From: Enterobacter kobei
GTDB taxonomy: Bacteria; Pseudomonadota; Gammaproteobacteria; Enterobacterales; Enterobacteriaceae
Reading direction: 5' to 3'
Length of the DNA: 64,000 bases
Assembly: GCF_001729765.1 (NCBI RefSeq)
Contig: NZ_CP017181.1
Span: 1,054,001-1,118,000 of the forward strand
The notes beneath the pieces are model-generated. The model was given only the letters and a program-made list of their open reading frames with translations, ran no database searches and was not told where the DNA came from. This document shows, one piece after another, positions 40,898 through 52,322 of the stretch (its first letter is position 1; every line of letters begins with the position of its first letter). The position numbers were made by a program, and so were the translations under genes.

Positions 40898-40947
40898 AAC
40901 GCTCTCCAGTGGTAAAGTAGCCGTTCAGTTTGATAACGATTCGCATT

Positions 40948-41325
40948 ATGCAGCGTACTATTTTAATCATCATTGGCTGGCTCGCGGTAGTGCTGGGTAC
41001 ACTGGGTGTGGTTTTACCCTTACTGCCCACCACGCCGTTTATCCTGCTGGCAGCCTGGTGCTTCGCCCGCTCGTCGCCGCGTTTTCACCACTGGCTGCTT
41101 TATCGCTCATGGTTTGGTGGCTACCTGCGCCACTGGCAAAAACACCGTGCCATGCCGCCCGGCGCGAAGCCGCGCGCGATTGCGGTGATCCTCATGACCT
41201 TTGCTATTTCATTATGGCTGGTGAAAATGATGTGGGTGCGGATCCTGCTGCTGATCATTCTGACCTGCCTGCTTATCTTCATGTGGCGGATCCCCGTGGT
41301 TGATGAAAAGCAACAAAAGCACTGA
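40948..41325 (+). CDS. ybaN: YbaN, inner-membrane protein (DUF454)
   Basis: The product is 125 residues from [17 protein letters not shown], the E. coli length; a start six codons earlier is open but unlike the family. Two or three hydrophobic segments ([32 protein letters not shown] and [15 protein letters not shown]) are visible. The DUF454 signature [25 protein letters not shown] is present. Function is not established. The 152 bases to apt hold only its promoter region. Confidence 0.9.
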   Translation: MQRTILIIIGWLAVVLGTLGVVLPLLPTTPFILLAAWCFARSSPRFHHWLLYRSWFGGYLRHWQKHRAMPPGAKPRAIAVILMTFAISLWLVKMMWVRILLLIILTCLLIFMWRIPVVDEKQQKH

Positions 41326-41477
41326 AGCCTCATAATGGCTGTTGCAATTATTGCGTACAGCCAGTAAATTCGACCGTTTTCGAGCACAGGCGCGCCTGGT
41401 TAAAGGTTAAACGATTGTTACCTTTACCCACTCCGTTGCGCGTCGTGAGTAACACTGTTTCATTTAGGCACAAACCG

Positions 41478-42029
41478 ATGACCGCAACTGCACAGCAGCT
41501 TGAATATCTGAAAAACAGCATCAAAAGCATCCAGGACTATCCAAAACCTGGCATTCTTTTCCGTGATGTCACCAGCTTGCTGGAAGACCCGAAAGCGTAC
41601 GCGCTCAGCATTGAACTGCTGGTCGAGCGTTATAAAAACGCCGGGATCACCAAAGTAGTAGGTACCGAAGCCCGTGGCTTCCTGTTTGGCGCACCGGTTG
41701 CGCTGGCAATGGGCGTGGGTTTTGTGCCGGTGCGTAAACCGCGCAAACTGCCGCGTGAAACCATCGCAGAGAGCTACGAGCTGGAGTACGGCACCGATCA
41801 GCTGGAAATCCACGTTGATGCGATCAAGCCTGGCGACAAAGTGCTGGTGGTGGACGATCTGCTGGCGACCGGCGGCACCATCGAAGCGACCGTGAAGCTG
41901 ATCCGTCGTCTGGGTGGCGAAGTGACCGACGCGGCGTTCATTATTAACCTGTTCGATCTCGGCGGCGAACAGCGCCTGGAAAAACAGGGCATTACCAGCT
42001 ACAGCCTGGTGCCATTCCCGGGTCATTAA
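41478..42029 (+). CDS. apt: Apt, adenine phosphoribosyltransferase
   Basis: The product is 183 residues, the E. coli length. The PRPP-binding motif is [17 protein letters not shown] (about residues 121-137), and the adenine region is [14 protein letters not shown]. It salvages adenine to AMP with PRPP. The ATG at 41478 matches the family N terminus [15 protein letters not shown]; the frame is open upstream to 41415. A 10-bp stem-loop lies between apt and dnaX. Confidence 0.97.
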   Translation: MTATAQQLEYLKNSIKSIQDYPKPGILFRDVTSLLEDPKAYALSIELLVERYKNAGITKVVGTEARGFLFGAPVALAMGVGFVPVRKPRKLPRETIAESYELEYGTDQLEIHVDAIKPGDKVLVVDDLLATGGTIEATVKLIRRLGGEVTDAAFIINLFDLGGEQRLEKQGITSYSLVPFPGH

Positions 42030-42038
42030 TCCCGGTTT

Positions 42039-42069
42039 TCACAACCTCGCTCAATGGGTGAGGTTGTGA
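42039..42069. other. Stem-loop between apt and dnaX
   Basis: TCACAACCTC and GAGGTTGTGA form a perfect 10-bp stem with an 11-base loop. It starts 10 bases after the apt stop and has no T run, so it is a processing or attenuation hairpin rather than a standard terminator. Confidence 0.5.
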
Positions 42070-42117
42070 TAGCATTCCCCTCCATAAATTCACCTTCCAG
42101 CGTTGCAGAGCCTGCCC

Positions 42118-44049
42118 ATGAGTTATCAGGTGTTAGCCCGTAAATGGCGACCACAAACCTTTGCTGACGTTGTCGGTCAGGAGCATGTGCTGACGGCCCT
42201 GGCGAACGGCTTGTCGCTAGGTCGCATCCATCACGCCTATCTTTTCTCCGGCACCCGCGGCGTCGGTAAGACCTCAATTGCCCGTTTGCTGGCGAAAGGT
42301 CTCAACTGCGAAACCGGGATCACCGCCACGCCGTGCGGCGTGTGTGATAACTGCCGGGAGATCGAGCAGGGGCGTTTTGTCGATCTGATCGAGATCGACG
42401 CCGCCTCGCGCACGAAAGTGGAAGATACCCGCGATCTGCTGGACAACGTACAGTACGCCCCGGCGCGCGGTCGCTTCAAGGTCTACCTGATCGATGAAGT
42501 GCACATGCTGTCGCGCCACAGCTTTAACGCCCTGCTGAAAACGCTGGAAGAGCCGCCCGCGCACGTGAAATTCCTGCTGGCGACGACCGATCCGCAAAAG
42601 CTGCCGGTCACCATTCTGTCCCGCTGCCTGCAGTTCCACCTGAAGGCCCTGGACGTAGAACAGATCCGCGCCCAGCTCGAACACATTCTCGATGAAGAGA
42701 AGATCGTCCATGAGCCGCGCGCCCTGCAACTGCTGGCGCGTGCAGCGGACGGCAGCCTGCGTGATGCGTTAAGCCTGACCGACCAGGCAATTGCCAGCGG
42801 TGACGGTAAGCTCTCTACCGAAGCAGTCAGCACCATGCTCGGTACGCTGGATGACGATCAGGCGCTTTCACTCATCGAAGCGATGATTGCCGCCAACGGT
42901 GAGCGCGTCATGACGCTGGTCAATGCTGCTGCTAGCCGGGGGATTGAATGGGAAGCGCTGCTGGTTGAGATGCTCAGCCTGCTGCACCGCGTGGCGATGC
43001 TGCAGCTTTCTCCGTCGGCAATTGGCGCAGATATGGCCGCCATTGAACAGCGGATGCGTGAACTTGCCCGCACCGTGCCGCCTGCCGATGTACAGCTTTA
43101 TTACCAAACCCTGCTTATTGGCCGTAAAGAGCTGCCGTACGCGCCGGATCCCCGGATGGGCGTAGAAATGACGCTGCTGCGCGCGCTGGCGTTCCACCCG
43201 CGCATGCCGCTGCCGGAGCCGGAAGCGCCGCGGCAGTCTTTTGCCCCGGTCGCCCCAACGGCGGTGATGTCACCTCAGCAGGTGCCACCGCAGCCGACAC
43301 CGCCACCGCAGCCGCAAAACGTGCCGCTGTCGGATGCCACCAGTTCGGTGCTTGCCGCTCGCAGTCAGTTGCAGCGTGCGCAGGGAGTAACCAAACCAAA
43401 AAAGAGTGAACCGGCAGCGCCAGGAAGAGCGCGGCCGGTGAACAACGCCGCGCTTGAACGACTGGCCTCGGTAACGGAGCGCGTACAGTCGCGCCCGGCA
43501 CCGTCCGCGCTCGAGCAGAAAGCCCCGGCGAAAGAAGAGGCATACCGCTGGAAGGCGACCACCGTTGTCGAAACGGTAAAGGAAGAGGTCGCTACGCCGA
43601 AAGCGCTGAAAAAGGCGCTGGAGCATGAGAAAACGCCGGAGCTTTCCGCGAAGCTCGCAGAAGAATCTATTGCCCGCGATGCCTGGGCCGCTGAGGTCAG
43701 CAAACTCCAGCTGCCGAAGCTGGTCGAGCAGGTTGCGCTGAACGCCTGGAAAGAGCAGGACGGTAATCAGGTGCGTTTACACCTGCGTCCTGGTCAGCGA
43801 CACCTGAATTCGCCAGGCGCGCAAAAGGCGCTGGCCGAGGCGCTCGCCACATTACAGGGTGCGCCGGTTGAATTGACTATCATTGAAGATGATAATCCGG
43901 CAGTGAAAACGCCGCTTGAGTGGCGCCAGGCCATTTATGAAGAGAAACTCGCGCAGGCGCGCGAGGCGATTATTGCGGATAACAACATTCAGACCCTGCG
44001 CCGGTTCTTCGACGCCGATCTGGATGAAGAGAGTATTCGCCCCATTTGA
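42118..44049 (+). CDS. dnaX: DnaX, DNA polymerase III tau subunit (and gamma by -1 frameshift)
   Basis: The full product is 643 residues, as in E. coli. The clamp-loader AAA+ domain has Walker A GTRGVGKTS (about residues 45-53), a zinc module with Cys residues in CGVCDNCREI, and Walker B VYLIDEVHM. Domain III and the Pro-rich linker follow, then the tau-specific C-terminal part that binds DnaB and polymerase alpha. ATG 42118 fits MSYQVLARKWRP. The A AAA AAG slip site at 43398 with a TGA three bases on produces the 430-residue gamma. Confidence 0.97.
   Translation: MSYQVLARKWRPQTFADVVGQEHVLTALANGLSLGRIHHAYLFSGTRGVGKTSIARLLAKGLNCETGITATPCGVCDNCREIEQGRFVDLIEIDAASRTKVEDTRDLLDNVQYAPARGRFKVYLIDEVHMLSRHSFNALLKTLEEPPAHVKFLLATTDPQKLPVTILSRCLQFHLKALDVEQIRAQLEHILDEEKIVHEPRALQLLARAADGSLRDALSLTDQAIASGDGKLSTEAVSTMLGTLDDDQALSLIEAMIAANGERVMTLVNAAASRGIEWEALLVEMLSLLHRVAMLQLSPSAIGADMAAIEQRMRELARTVPPADVQLYYQTLLIGRKELPYAPDPRMGVEMTLLRALAFHPRMPLPEPEAPRQSFAPVAPTAVMSPQQVPPQPTPPPQPQNVPLSDATSSVLAARSQLQRAQGVTKPKKSEPAAPGRARPVNNAALERLASVTERVQSRPAPSALEQKAPAKEEAYRWKATTVVETVKEEVATPKALKKALEHEKTPELSAKLAEESIARDAWAAEVSKLQLPKLVEQVALNAWKEQDGNQVRLHLRPGQRHLNSPGAQKALAEALATLQGAPVELTIIEDDNPAVKTPLEWRQAIYEEKLAQAREAIIADNNIQTLRRFFDADLDEESIRPI
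43381..43438 (+). promoter_or_regulatory. dnaX programmed -1 frameshift signal
   Basis: AGGGAG (Shine-Dalgarno-like stimulator) lies upstream of the slippery A-AAA-AAG (43398-43404), and a stem-loop CCGGC-A-GCGC / GCGC-G-GCCGG (43411-43438) lies downstream. In the -1 frame the next codons are GAG and TGA (43407-43409), ending gamma. Confidence 0.93.
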
Positions 44050-44061
44050 TCGTGAGTCTGA

Positions 44062-44435
<374 letters not shown>

Positions 44436-44436
<1 letters not shown>

Positions 44437-45041
44437 TGCAAACCAGTCCGCTGCTCACGCAGTTAATGGAAGCTCTGCGCTGCCTGCCGGGCGTTGGCCC
44501 GAAGTCGGCGCAGCGCATGGCGTTCACGCTTTTGCAGCGCGATCGCAGCGGCGGGATGCGCCTGGCGCAGGCTCTGACCCGCGCGATGTCAGAAATTGGT
44601 CACTGTGCGGATTGCCGCACCTTTACCGAGCAGGATGTGTGTAACATCTGCTCGAATCCGCGTCGTCAGGAGAACGGTCAGATTTGCGTGGTGGAGAGTC
44701 CGGCGGACATCTATGCCATCGAACAAACCGGGCAGTTTTCCGGCCGCTATTTCGTGCTGATGGGGCATCTCTCCCCGCTGGATGGTATCGGCCCGGACGA
44801 TATCGGTCTTGACCGCCTTGAACAGCGTCTTGAGTCCGAAACGATTAAAGAGGTGATCCTCGCCACCAACCCAACGGTGGAAGGGGAAGCAACCGCCAAC
44901 TACATCGCCGAGCTGTGCTCACAGTACGGCGTTGATGCCAGCCGCATCGCCCACGGCGTGCCGGTGGGCGGTGAGCTGGAGATGGTGGACGGCACCACGC
45001 TGTCGCACTCTCTGGCCGGGCGTCACAAGATTATTTTCTGA
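44436..45041 (+). CDS. recR: RecR, recombination mediator
   Basis: The product is 201 residues, the E. coli length. There is an N-terminal helix-hairpin-helix ([14 protein letters not shown]), a Cys4 zinc finger ([16 protein letters not shown]), a Toprim domain ([31 protein letters not shown]) and a C-terminal Walker-B-like tail. It works with RecO (and RecF) to load RecA on gapped DNA. The ATG overlaps the ybaB stop, implying coupling. A hairpin follows the stop. Confidence 0.97.
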
Positions 45042-45046
45042 CCAAA

Positions 45047-45070
45047 CGGAGGCTGCGTTCGCGGCCTCCG
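45047..45070 (+). terminator. Hairpin after recR
   Basis: CGGAGGC and GCCTCCG enclose a ten-base loop; there is only a weak T stretch. It overlaps the start of the htpG heat-shock promoter. Confidence 0.5.
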
Positions 45071-45099
45071 CTTGAAATTTCTCTCCCTTATCCCCATCT
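45071..45099 (+). promoter_or_regulatory. Sigma-32 heat-shock promoter of htpG
   Basis: CTTGAAA (45071-45077), 14 bases, then CCCCATCT (from 45092), an exact match to the sigma-32 consensus elements. It lies about 50 bases upstream of the htpG start. Confidence 0.9.
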
Positions 45100-45151
45100 C
45101 TCACTCAACGTTTTACAACCCCATTAAATGGCATTGTTGAGGTCGACTTAG

Positions 45152-47026
45152 ATGAAAGGACAAGAAACCCGTGGTTTCCAGTCAGAAGTAAAACAGCTTC
45201 TGCACCTGATGATCCATTCCCTGTATTCCAACAAAGAAATCTTCCTGCGTGAGCTGATTTCCAACGCCTCCGATGCGGCGGACAAGCTGCGCTTCCGCGC
45301 GCTGTCTAACCCGGATCTGTATGAAGGCGACGGCGAGCTGCGCGTGCGCGTCTCTTTCAATAAAGAGAACCGCACCCTGACCATCGCCGATAACGGCATT
45401 GGGATGAACCGCGACGAGGTGATCGACCACCTCGGCACCATCGCCAAATCCGGCACTAAAGCGTTCCTTGAGTCCATGGGCTCTGACCAGGCGAAAGACA
45501 GCCAGCTGATCGGTCAGTTCGGCGTGGGCTTCTACTCAGCGTTCATCGTGGCGGACAAAGTCACCGTGCGTACTCGTGCGGCGGGCGACAGCGCGGAGAA
45601 CGGCGTGCTCTGGGAATCCAAAGGCGAAGGTGAGTACACCGTTGACGACATCACCAAAGCAGACCGCGGGACTGAAATCACCCTGCACCTGCGTGAAGGG
45701 GAAGATGATTTCCTGAACGACTGGCGCGTACGCTCCATCATCAGCAAATATTCCGATCACATCGCTCTGCCGGTTGAGATTGAAAAACAGGAAGAGAAAG
45801 ACGGCGAAACCGTGGTTTCCTGGGAGAAAATCAACAAGGCGCAGGCGCTGTGGACGCGCAACAAGTCTGAAATTAAAGACGACGAATATAACGAGTTCTA
45901 CAAGCACATCGCCCACGACTTTACCGACCCGCTGACCTGGAGCCACAACCGCGTGGAAGGGAAGCAGGAGTACACCAGCCTGCTGTACATCCCGGCGCAG
46001 GCCCCATGGGATATGTGGAACCGCGATCACAAGCACGGCCTGAAGCTGTACGTGCAGCGCGTCTTCATCATGGACGACGCCGAGCAGTTCATGCCGAACT
46101 ACCTGCGCTTCGTGCGCGGTCTGATCGATTCCAACGATCTGCCGCTCAACGTCTCCCGCGAGATCCTGCAGGACAGCACCGTCACCCGTAACTTGCGCAA
46201 CGCCCTGACCAAACGTGCGCTACAGATGCTGGAAAAACTGGCGAAAGACGATGCGGAAAAATACCAGACCTTCTGGAAACAGTTTGGCCTGGTGCTGAAG
46301 GAAGGCCCGGCAGAAGACACCGCAAACGTTGAAACCATTGCTAAGCTGCTGCGCTTCGCCTCCACGCACACCGACTCCTCCGCGCAGACCGTGTCGCTGG
46401 AAGAGTATGTCTCCCGCATGAAAGAAGGGCAGGAGAAGATCTACTACATCACCGCCGACAGCTACGCGGCGGCGAAGAGCAGCCCGCACCTTGAGCTGTT
46501 GCGCAAGAAAGGCATCGAAGTGCTGCTGCTGTCTGACCGCATCGACGAGTGGATGATGAACTACCTGACCGAGTTCGACGGTAAAGCGTTCCAGTCGGTT
46601 GCAAAAGCCGATGAGTCCATCGACAAGCTGGCGGATGAGGTAGATGAAAGCGCGAAAGAAGCCGAGAAGGCGCTGGAGCCGTTCGTTGAGCGCGTGAAAA
46701 CCTTGCTGGGTGACCGTGTGAAAGAGGTACGTTTCACTCACCGTCTGACCGATACCCCGGCCATTGTCACGACCGATGCCGACGAAATGAGCACTCAGAT
46801 GGCGAAGCTGTTCGCTGCGGCGGGCCAGGCGGTGCCGGAAGTGAAATATATCTTTGAGCTTAATCCGGATCATCCGCTGGTGAAACGCGCGGCGGATACC
46901 CAGGACGAAGCACGCTTTGCCGAGTGGGTTGAGCTGCTGCTGGATCAGTCCCTGCTGGCCGAGCGCGGCACGCTGGAAGACCCTAACCTGTTCATTAAAC
47001 GTGTGAATGCGCTGCTTCTGGCGTAA
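45152..47026 (+). CDS. htpG: HtpG, Hsp90-family chaperone
   Basis: The product is 624 residues, the E. coli length. The N-terminal GHKL ATPase has [36 protein letters not shown] and [15 protein letters not shown]; a middle client-binding domain and a C-terminal dimer domain follow. There is no MEEVD tail, as expected for bacteria. It is cytosolic, acts with DnaK, and is heat-induced through the sigma-32 promoter. A REP-like repeat lies in the 195 bases before adk. Confidence 0.98.
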   Translation: MKGQETRGFQSEVKQLLHLMIHSLYSNKEIFLRELISNASDAADKLRFRALSNPDLYEGDGELRVRVSFNKENRTLTIADNGIGMNRDEVIDHLGTIAKSGTKAFLESMGSDQAKDSQLIGQFGVGFYSAFIVADKVTVRTRAAGDSAENGVLWESKGEGEYTVDDITKADRGTEITLHLREGEDDFLNDWRVRSIISKYSDHIALPVEIEKQEEKDGETVVSWEKINKAQALWTRNKSEIKDDEYNEFYKHIAHDFTDPLTWSHNRVEGKQEYTSLLYIPAQAPWDMWNRDHKHGLKLYVQRVFIMDDAEQFMPNYLRFVRGLIDSNDLPLNVSREILQDSTVTRNLRNALTKRALQMLEKLAKDDAEKYQTFWKQFGLVLKEGPAEDTANVETIAKLLRFASTHTDSSAQTVSLEEYVSRMKEGQEKIYYITADSYAAAKSSPHLELLRKKGIEVLLLSDRIDEWMMNYLTEFDGKAFQSVAKADESIDKLADEVDESAKEAEKALEPFVERVKTLLGDRVKEVRFTHRLTDTPAIVTTDADEMSTQMAKLFAAAGQAVPEVKYIFELNPDHPLVKRAADTQDEARFAEWVELLLDQSLLAERGTLEDPNLFIKRVNALLLA

Positions 47027-47051
47027 CTGACCACACCTCCCCTGGTCTTCT

Positions 47052-47090
47052 CCCTCTCCCCGTGGGAGAGGGCCGGGGTGAGGGCCCCAG
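47052..47090. repeat. REP-like palindromic repeat, copy 3
   Basis: CCCTCTCCC-CGT-GGGAGAGGG followed by CCGGGGTGAGGGCCCCAG, 25 bases after the htpG stop. Confidence 0.85.
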
Positions 47091-47188
47091 ACTGCACTCA
47101 CCCAAATTATCTCCCCCCGTTAACCGTTTCAGCCTTCCCGCCTTCCTTGAGCGATGTCCGTTCTGGTGGTATTGTTTAGCGCTTTTGA

Positions 47189-47866
<678 letters not shown>

Positions 47867-47875
47867 TCGCGCGTC

Positions 47876-47899
47876 TCTCACCCGGGTCCCCGGGTGAGA
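47876..47899 (+). terminator. Hairpin after adk
   Basis: TCTCACCCGGG and CCCGGGTGAGA form an 11-bp stem with a minimal loop, followed by AAATATTCTC. The T run is short, so strength is uncertain. Confidence 0.65.
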
Positions 47900-47990
47900 A
47901 ATATTCTCACCTTACCTATTACAGCAATGGGTTTCGTTTAAACGCATTTCCGCTACAATTGACAACCTATCAAATGGTTAAGAGGCGTGA

Positions 47991-48953
47991 ATGAGTCAGG
48001 CGAAAACCGGCATCCTGCTTGCCAATCTGGGCACTCCAGAAGCACCTACATCAGACGCGGTAAAACGCTACCTGCGACAATTTTTAAGCGACACGCGCGT
48101 TGTGGATTTCCCGAGACTGCTTTGGTGGCCGCTGCTGCGTGGCGTGATTCTGCCGATTCGTTCTCCGCGCGTCGCCAAACTCTATCAGTCCGTCTGGATG
48201 GAGGAGGGCTCGCCGCTGATGGTTTACAGCCGTCGTCAGGAAAAAGCGTTGGCCGCCCGCCTGCCGGATATGCCCGTCGCGCTCGGCATGAGCTACGGAA
48301 AACCGTCCCTGGAAAGCGCGGTGGAATCACTGCTGGCGCAGGGTGTAGACCATATCGTGGTGCTGGCGCTCTACCCGCAATACTCCTGCTCGACGGTGGC
48401 CGCCGTCTGGGACGAGCTGGCGCGCATTCTGGCGACCCGTCGCCGCATTCCTGGCGTGACCTTTATTCGCGATTACGCCGATAACGATCTCTACATCAAG
48501 GCGCTTGCCAACAGCGCGCGCGCGTCGTTTGAAAAGCACGGCGAGCCGGATCTGCTGCTGCTCTCCTATCATGGGATCCCACAGCGTTTCGCCAACGAAG
48601 GGGATGATTATCCGCAGCGCTGCCGCGATACCACCCGTGAGCTGGTTTCTGCCCTCGGCCTGCCGCCGGAAAAAGTGATGATGACCTTCCAGTCGCGCTT
48701 CGGTCGCGAGCCGTGGCTGACACCGTACACCGATGAAACCCTCAAAATGCTTGGCGAGAAGGGGGTTAAGCACATTCAGGTGATGTCGCCAGGCTTCTCG
48801 GCGGACTGCCTGGAAACCCTGGAGGAGATCGCGGTGCAAAACCGGGAATTTTTCCTTGAGGCTGGCGGCGAAAAGTACGAGTACATTCCGGCGCTTAACG
48901 ACTCGCCTGAACATATTGACATGATGGTCTCGCTGGTGACGAACAGCCGCTGA
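47991..48953 (+). CDS. hemH: HemH, ferrochelatase
   Basis: The product is 320 residues, the E. coli length. The family signature [21 protein letters not shown] contains the catalytic His, and the partner Glu is in [14 protein letters not shown]. It inserts Fe(II) into protoporphyrin IX, the last step of haem synthesis, at the inner membrane surface. No Cys cluster for a [2Fe-2S] centre is seen. The E. coli neighbour aes is absent, and gsk follows after 62 bases. Confidence 0.97.
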   Translation: MSQAKTGILLANLGTPEAPTSDAVKRYLRQFLSDTRVVDFPRLLWWPLLRGVILPIRSPRVAKLYQSVWMEEGSPLMVYSRRQEKALAARLPDMPVALGMSYGKPSLESAVESLLAQGVDHIVVLALYPQYSCSTVAAVWDELARILATRRRIPGVTFIRDYADNDLYIKALANSARASFEKHGEPDLLLLSYHGIPQRFANEGDDYPQRCRDTTRELVSALGLPPEKVMMTFQSRFGREPWLTPYTDETLKMLGEKGVKHIQVMSPGFSADCLETLEEIAVQNREFFLEAGGEKYEYIPALNDSPEHIDMMVSLVTNSR

Positions 48954-49015
48954 TCGCACTCCAGGCCGGGTTTGTGCTACCATTCCCGGCCCATATTCTT
49001 CATACAGTTCAGACC

Positions 49016-50320
49016 ATGAAATTTCCCGGTAAACGTAAATCCAAACACTACTTTCCCGTTGATGCGCGCGATCCGCTCCTGCAGCAAATCCAGCCTGAAA
49101 ATGAAACCAGCGCCGCCTGGGTCGTTGGTATCGACCAGACGCTGGTGGACATTGAAGCGAAAGTGGATGATGAGTTTGTCGCCCGTTATGGTCTGAGCGC
49201 CGGTCATTCCCTGGTGATCGAAGACGACGTTGCCGAAGCGCTGTACCAGGAGCTGGTGCGTGAAAATCTCATTACCCATCAGTTTGCCGGGGGGACCATC
49301 GGTAACACTATGCACAACTACTCCGTGCTGGCCGATGACCGCTCGGTACTGCTCGGCGTGATGTGCAGTAACATTGAAATCGGTGGTTATGCCTACCGCT
49401 ATTTGTGCAACACCTCCAGCCGTACCGATCTGAACTATCTTCAGGGCGTTAACGGGCCGATTGGCCGCTGCTTCACGCTGATCGGCGAATCCGGGGAGCG
49501 TACGTTTGCCATCAGCCCTGGCCATATGAATAAGCTGCGCGCCGAGAGTATTCCTGAAGAGGTGATTGCGGGTGCCTCTGCGCTGGTATTGACCTCCTAT
49601 CTGGTACGCTGCAAGCCGGGCGAGCCGATGCCGGAAGCGACCATGAAAGCGATCGAGTACGCGAAAAAGTACGACGTGCCGGTGGTTCTCACGCTGGGCA
49701 CCAAATTCGTGATTGCCGATAACCCCGAGTGGTGGCAGGCGTTCCTGAAAGAGCACGTCTCAATTCTGGCGATGAACGAAGAAGAGGCCGAAGCGCTCAC
49801 CGGTGAGAGCGATCCGCTGCTGGCCTCTGACAAAGCGCTGGACTGGGTGGATCTGGTGCTTTGCACTGCCGGCCCCGTCGGGCTCTATATGGCGGGCTTT
49901 ACGGAGGAAGAGAGCAAACGCAAAACCCAGCACCCGTTGCTCCCAGGCGCGATTGCCGAGTTCAACCAGTACGAGTTCAGCCGCGGTATGCGCCATAAAG
50001 ATTGCCTCAACCCGCTGCGTATCTACTCCCACATTGCGCCTTATATGGGCGGACCGGAGAAGATCATGAACACCAACGGGGCGGGTGACGGCGCGCTGGC
50101 AGCACTGCTGCACGATATTACCGCCAATGCCTACCACAAAACCAACGTACCCAACTCCAGCAAACACAAGTTCAACTGGCTGACCTATTCGTCGCTGGCG
50201 CAGGTGTGTAAGTACGCGAACCGCGTGAGCTATCAGGTGCTGAACCAGCATTCACCGCGCTTAACGCGTGGCCTGCCGGAACGGGAAGACAGCCTCGAAG
50301 AGGCTTATTGGGAAAGGTAA
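49016..50320 (+). CDS. gsk: Gsk, inosine-guanosine kinase
   Basis: The product is 434 residues, the E. coli length, a PfkB/ribokinase-family kinase. The C-terminal signature NTNGAGDGALAALLHD carries the catalytic Asp and anion hole. The substrate-binding region FAGGTIGNTMHNYSVLADD is near residue 95. It phosphorylates guanosine and inosine in purine salvage. ATG 49016 matches MKFPGKRKSKHYFPV; the frame is open to 48974 but that reach lies in the promoter. A strong terminator follows. Confidence 0.96.
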   Translation: MKFPGKRKSKHYFPVDARDPLLQQIQPENETSAAWVVGIDQTLVDIEAKVDDEFVARYGLSAGHSLVIEDDVAEALYQELVRENLITHQFAGGTIGNTMHNYSVLADDRSVLLGVMCSNIEIGGYAYRYLCNTSSRTDLNYLQGVNGPIGRCFTLIGESGERTFAISPGHMNKLRAESIPEEVIAGASALVLTSYLVRCKPGEPMPEATMKAIEYAKKYDVPVVLTLGTKFVIADNPEWWQAFLKEHVSILAMNEEEAEALTGESDPLLASDKALDWVDLVLCTAGPVGLYMAGFTEEESKRKTQHPLLPGAIAEFNQYEFSRGMRHKDCLNPLRIYSHIAPYMGGPEKIMNTNGAGDGALAALLHDITANAYHKTNVPNSSKHKFNWLTYSSLAQVCKYANRVSYQVLNQHSPRLTRGLPEREDSLEEAYWER

Positions 50321-50324
50321 AAGC

Positions 50325-50351
50325 AAAACGGCAACGCCCGTTGCCGTTTTT
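50325..50351 (+). terminator. Rho-independent terminator after gsk
   Basis: AAAACGGCAACG and CGTTGCCGTTTT with a two-base loop, then T. It resembles the amtB terminator and, like it, is followed by a REP-like unit. Confidence 0.9.
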
Positions 50352-50361
50352 AGTGTTTGTT

Positions 50362-50406
50362 CCCTCTCCCCGTGGGAGAGGGTCAGGGTGAGGGCATCAG
50401 ACCGCA
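50362..50406. repeat. REP-like palindromic repeat, copy 4
   Basis: CCCTCTCCC-CGT-GGGAGAGGG then TCAGGGTGAGGGCATCAGACCGC, between the gsk terminator and the ybaL stop. Confidence 0.85.
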
Positions 50407-50412
50407 AAAATC

Positions 50413-52089
50413 TTACCCCGTAGCAGCCTCTTCAACCGGCGGTTTCGCCAGCAGCGTCAGCATCGTGTTCGCAATCTCACGTTCGCCCATCACTACCTTA
50501 TCCGCACCGCGCTCGGTGATGTACTCCACCTCATCGTCATAATGCGCCCGGGCGATAATCTCAATATTGGGGCATTTCTCACGCGCGGTGGCTACAATCT
50601 CGCCCGCTTCATAGCCATTCGGAATAGTCAGCAGCAGCCAGCGCGCGCAGTCCAGATGCGCCAGCGCCATAATCTCCTCGTTGGCCGCATTGCCCAGCAC
50701 CGCACGAATACCACGCTCGCGCAGTTCATCAACGCGGGTGCGTGAGGTTTCAATCACCACCAGCGGAATGCCCTGCGCCATCAGCTTCTCACCGAGCAGG
50801 CTGCCCACGCGACCAAAGCCGACCAGCAGCGCATGGTTGCAGATATCCACCGGGATCTGCTTCTCCTCTTCGATGGCTTCTTCCAGCGTCTGCTCTTCCA
50901 GCGTTTCGGTTTTATCGAGGTATTTTTCCAGCAGGGCAAACAGGACCGGGTTCAGCATAATCGACAGAATTGCCCCCGCCAGCACCAGATTCTGCCCGGC
51001 CTGGGGCAGCAGGTTCAGAGCCATACCCAGACCCGCGAGGATAAAGGCGAACTCACCAATCTGCGCCAGGCTGGCGGCAATCGTCAGCGCCGTACGCGGG
51101 GAGTGGCCGAACATCCGCACCAGGAAGAAGGCGGCGAGCGACTTACCGAAGATAATGATCGCCAGCGTGCCCAGCACGGCCAGCGGCTGCTGAACCAGAA
51201 TCATCGGATCAAACAGCATGCCGACGGAGACAAAGAACAGCACGGCGAAGGCATCACGCAGGGGCAGGGTGTCATGCGCGGCGCGGTGGCTCAGCTCAGA
51301 CTCGTTCAGCACCATTCCGGCGAAGAACGCGCCCAGGGCAAAGGAGACGTCGAACAGTTCAACAGCGCCAAAAGCGATCCCCAGCGCCAGCGCCAGCACG
51401 GAAAGCGTAAACAGCTCGCGGGAGCCGGTCGCCGCGCTGCGGGACAGGATCCACGGCACCAGACGACGGCCCACCAGCATCATGATGGCGATAAACGCCA
51501 CCACTTTACCGATGGTGATACTCATATCCAGCGCCAGCGAGGCGAAGCCGATGTTGTCTTTTTCCATCATTCCGGCGACGGCAGGCAACAGCACCAGCGT
51601 CAGCACCATCACCAGATCTTCCACAATCAGCCAGCCTATCGCGATTTGCCCGCGCTGGCTGTCTATCAGCTGTCTCTCTTCAAGCGCGCGCAGCAGCACC
51701 ACGGTACTGGCGGTTGAGAGACACAGCCCAAATACGATACCGGTCATCAACGACCAGCCCAGCACGGCCGAAAGCGCCATCCCCAGCAGCGTCGCCACCC
51801 CTATCTGGGCGATCGCGCCAGGTATGGCGATCGACTTTACCGCCATCAGGTCCTTCAGGGAAAAGTGCAGGCCAACACCAAACATCAGCAGAATCACGCC
51901 TAATTCCGCCAGCTCAGGCGCCAGCTTGGCATCCGCGACAAAACCTGGCGTAAACGGTCCCGCCAGAACCCCCGCTAATAAATAGCCGACAAGAGGAGAA
52001 ATACGCAGTTTATTGGCAATCATGCCAAGGATAAAAGCGAGCACAAGTCCACCAACAATGGTGGTGATAAGCGGTGTGGCGTGGTGCAT
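50413..52089 (-). CDS. ybaL: YbaL, CPA2-family cation/proton antiporter with TrkA-N domain
   Basis: The product is 558 residues, the E. coli length. About twelve hydrophobic helices (residues 1-385) of the KefB/CPA2 type precede a cytosolic Rossmann-type NAD-binding TrkA-N domain (about 415-540: HALLVGFGRVGSLLGEKLM, VLGNAANEEIMALAHLDCARWLLLTIPNG). It is predicted to exchange K+ or Na+ for H+; its ion has not been fixed here. The gene is minus strand, after fsr, with 233 bases between. Confidence 0.93.
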   Translation of the reverse strand: MHHATPLITTIVGGLVLAFILGMIANKLRISPLVGYLLAGVLAGPFTPGFVADAKLAPELAELGVILLMFGVGLHFSLKDLMAVKSIAIPGAIAQIGVATLLGMALSAVLGWSLMTGIVFGLCLSTASTVVLLRALEERQLIDSQRGQIAIGWLIVEDLVMVLTLVLLPAVAGMMEKDNIGFASLALDMSITIGKVVAFIAIMMLVGRRLVPWILSRSAATGSRELFTLSVLALALGIAFGAVELFDVSFALGAFFAGMVLNESELSHRAAHDTLPLRDAFAVLFFVSVGMLFDPMILVQQPLAVLGTLAIIIFGKSLAAFFLVRMFGHSPRTALTIAASLAQIGEFAFILAGLGMALNLLPQAGQNLVLAGAILSIMLNPVLFALLEKYLDKTETLEEQTLEEAIEEEKQIPVDICNHALLVGFGRVGSLLGEKLMAQGIPLVVIETSRTRVDELRERGIRAVLGNAANEEIMALAHLDCARWLLLTIPNGYEAGEIVATAREKCPNIEIIARAHYDDEVEYITERGADKVVMGEREIANTMLTLLAKPPVEEAATG

Positions 52090-52287
52090 TCCGTCTCCTT
52101 TCGCGGTGAGTGTTCCATTTTTGGCGTGAATACCAAAAGACCAGGTAATAGTTTATGACAATTTTTGCCCTTATGTTTATGAATAATTGTTGAAGTTTGA
52201 ATAAAACGGCAATATGCGCGTAAAAAAGCGCATATTGATAAATTCAGGTCAGGGATGGAGAGGAAACCCTTATGGCACAAGGGGGGG

Positions 52288-52318
52288 CAGGTAGCCAAAG
52301 TTTTACTTTGGCTACCTG
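52288..52318. terminator. Long perfect hairpin after fsr
   Basis: CAGGTAGCCAAAGT and ACTTTGGCTACCTG form a perfect 14-bp stem with a three-base loop. It begins four bases past the fsr stop on the minus strand, followed there by seven Cs, not Ts, so it may act as a 3'-end stabiliser as much as a terminator. Confidence 0.6.
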
Positions 52319-52322
52319 TAAT

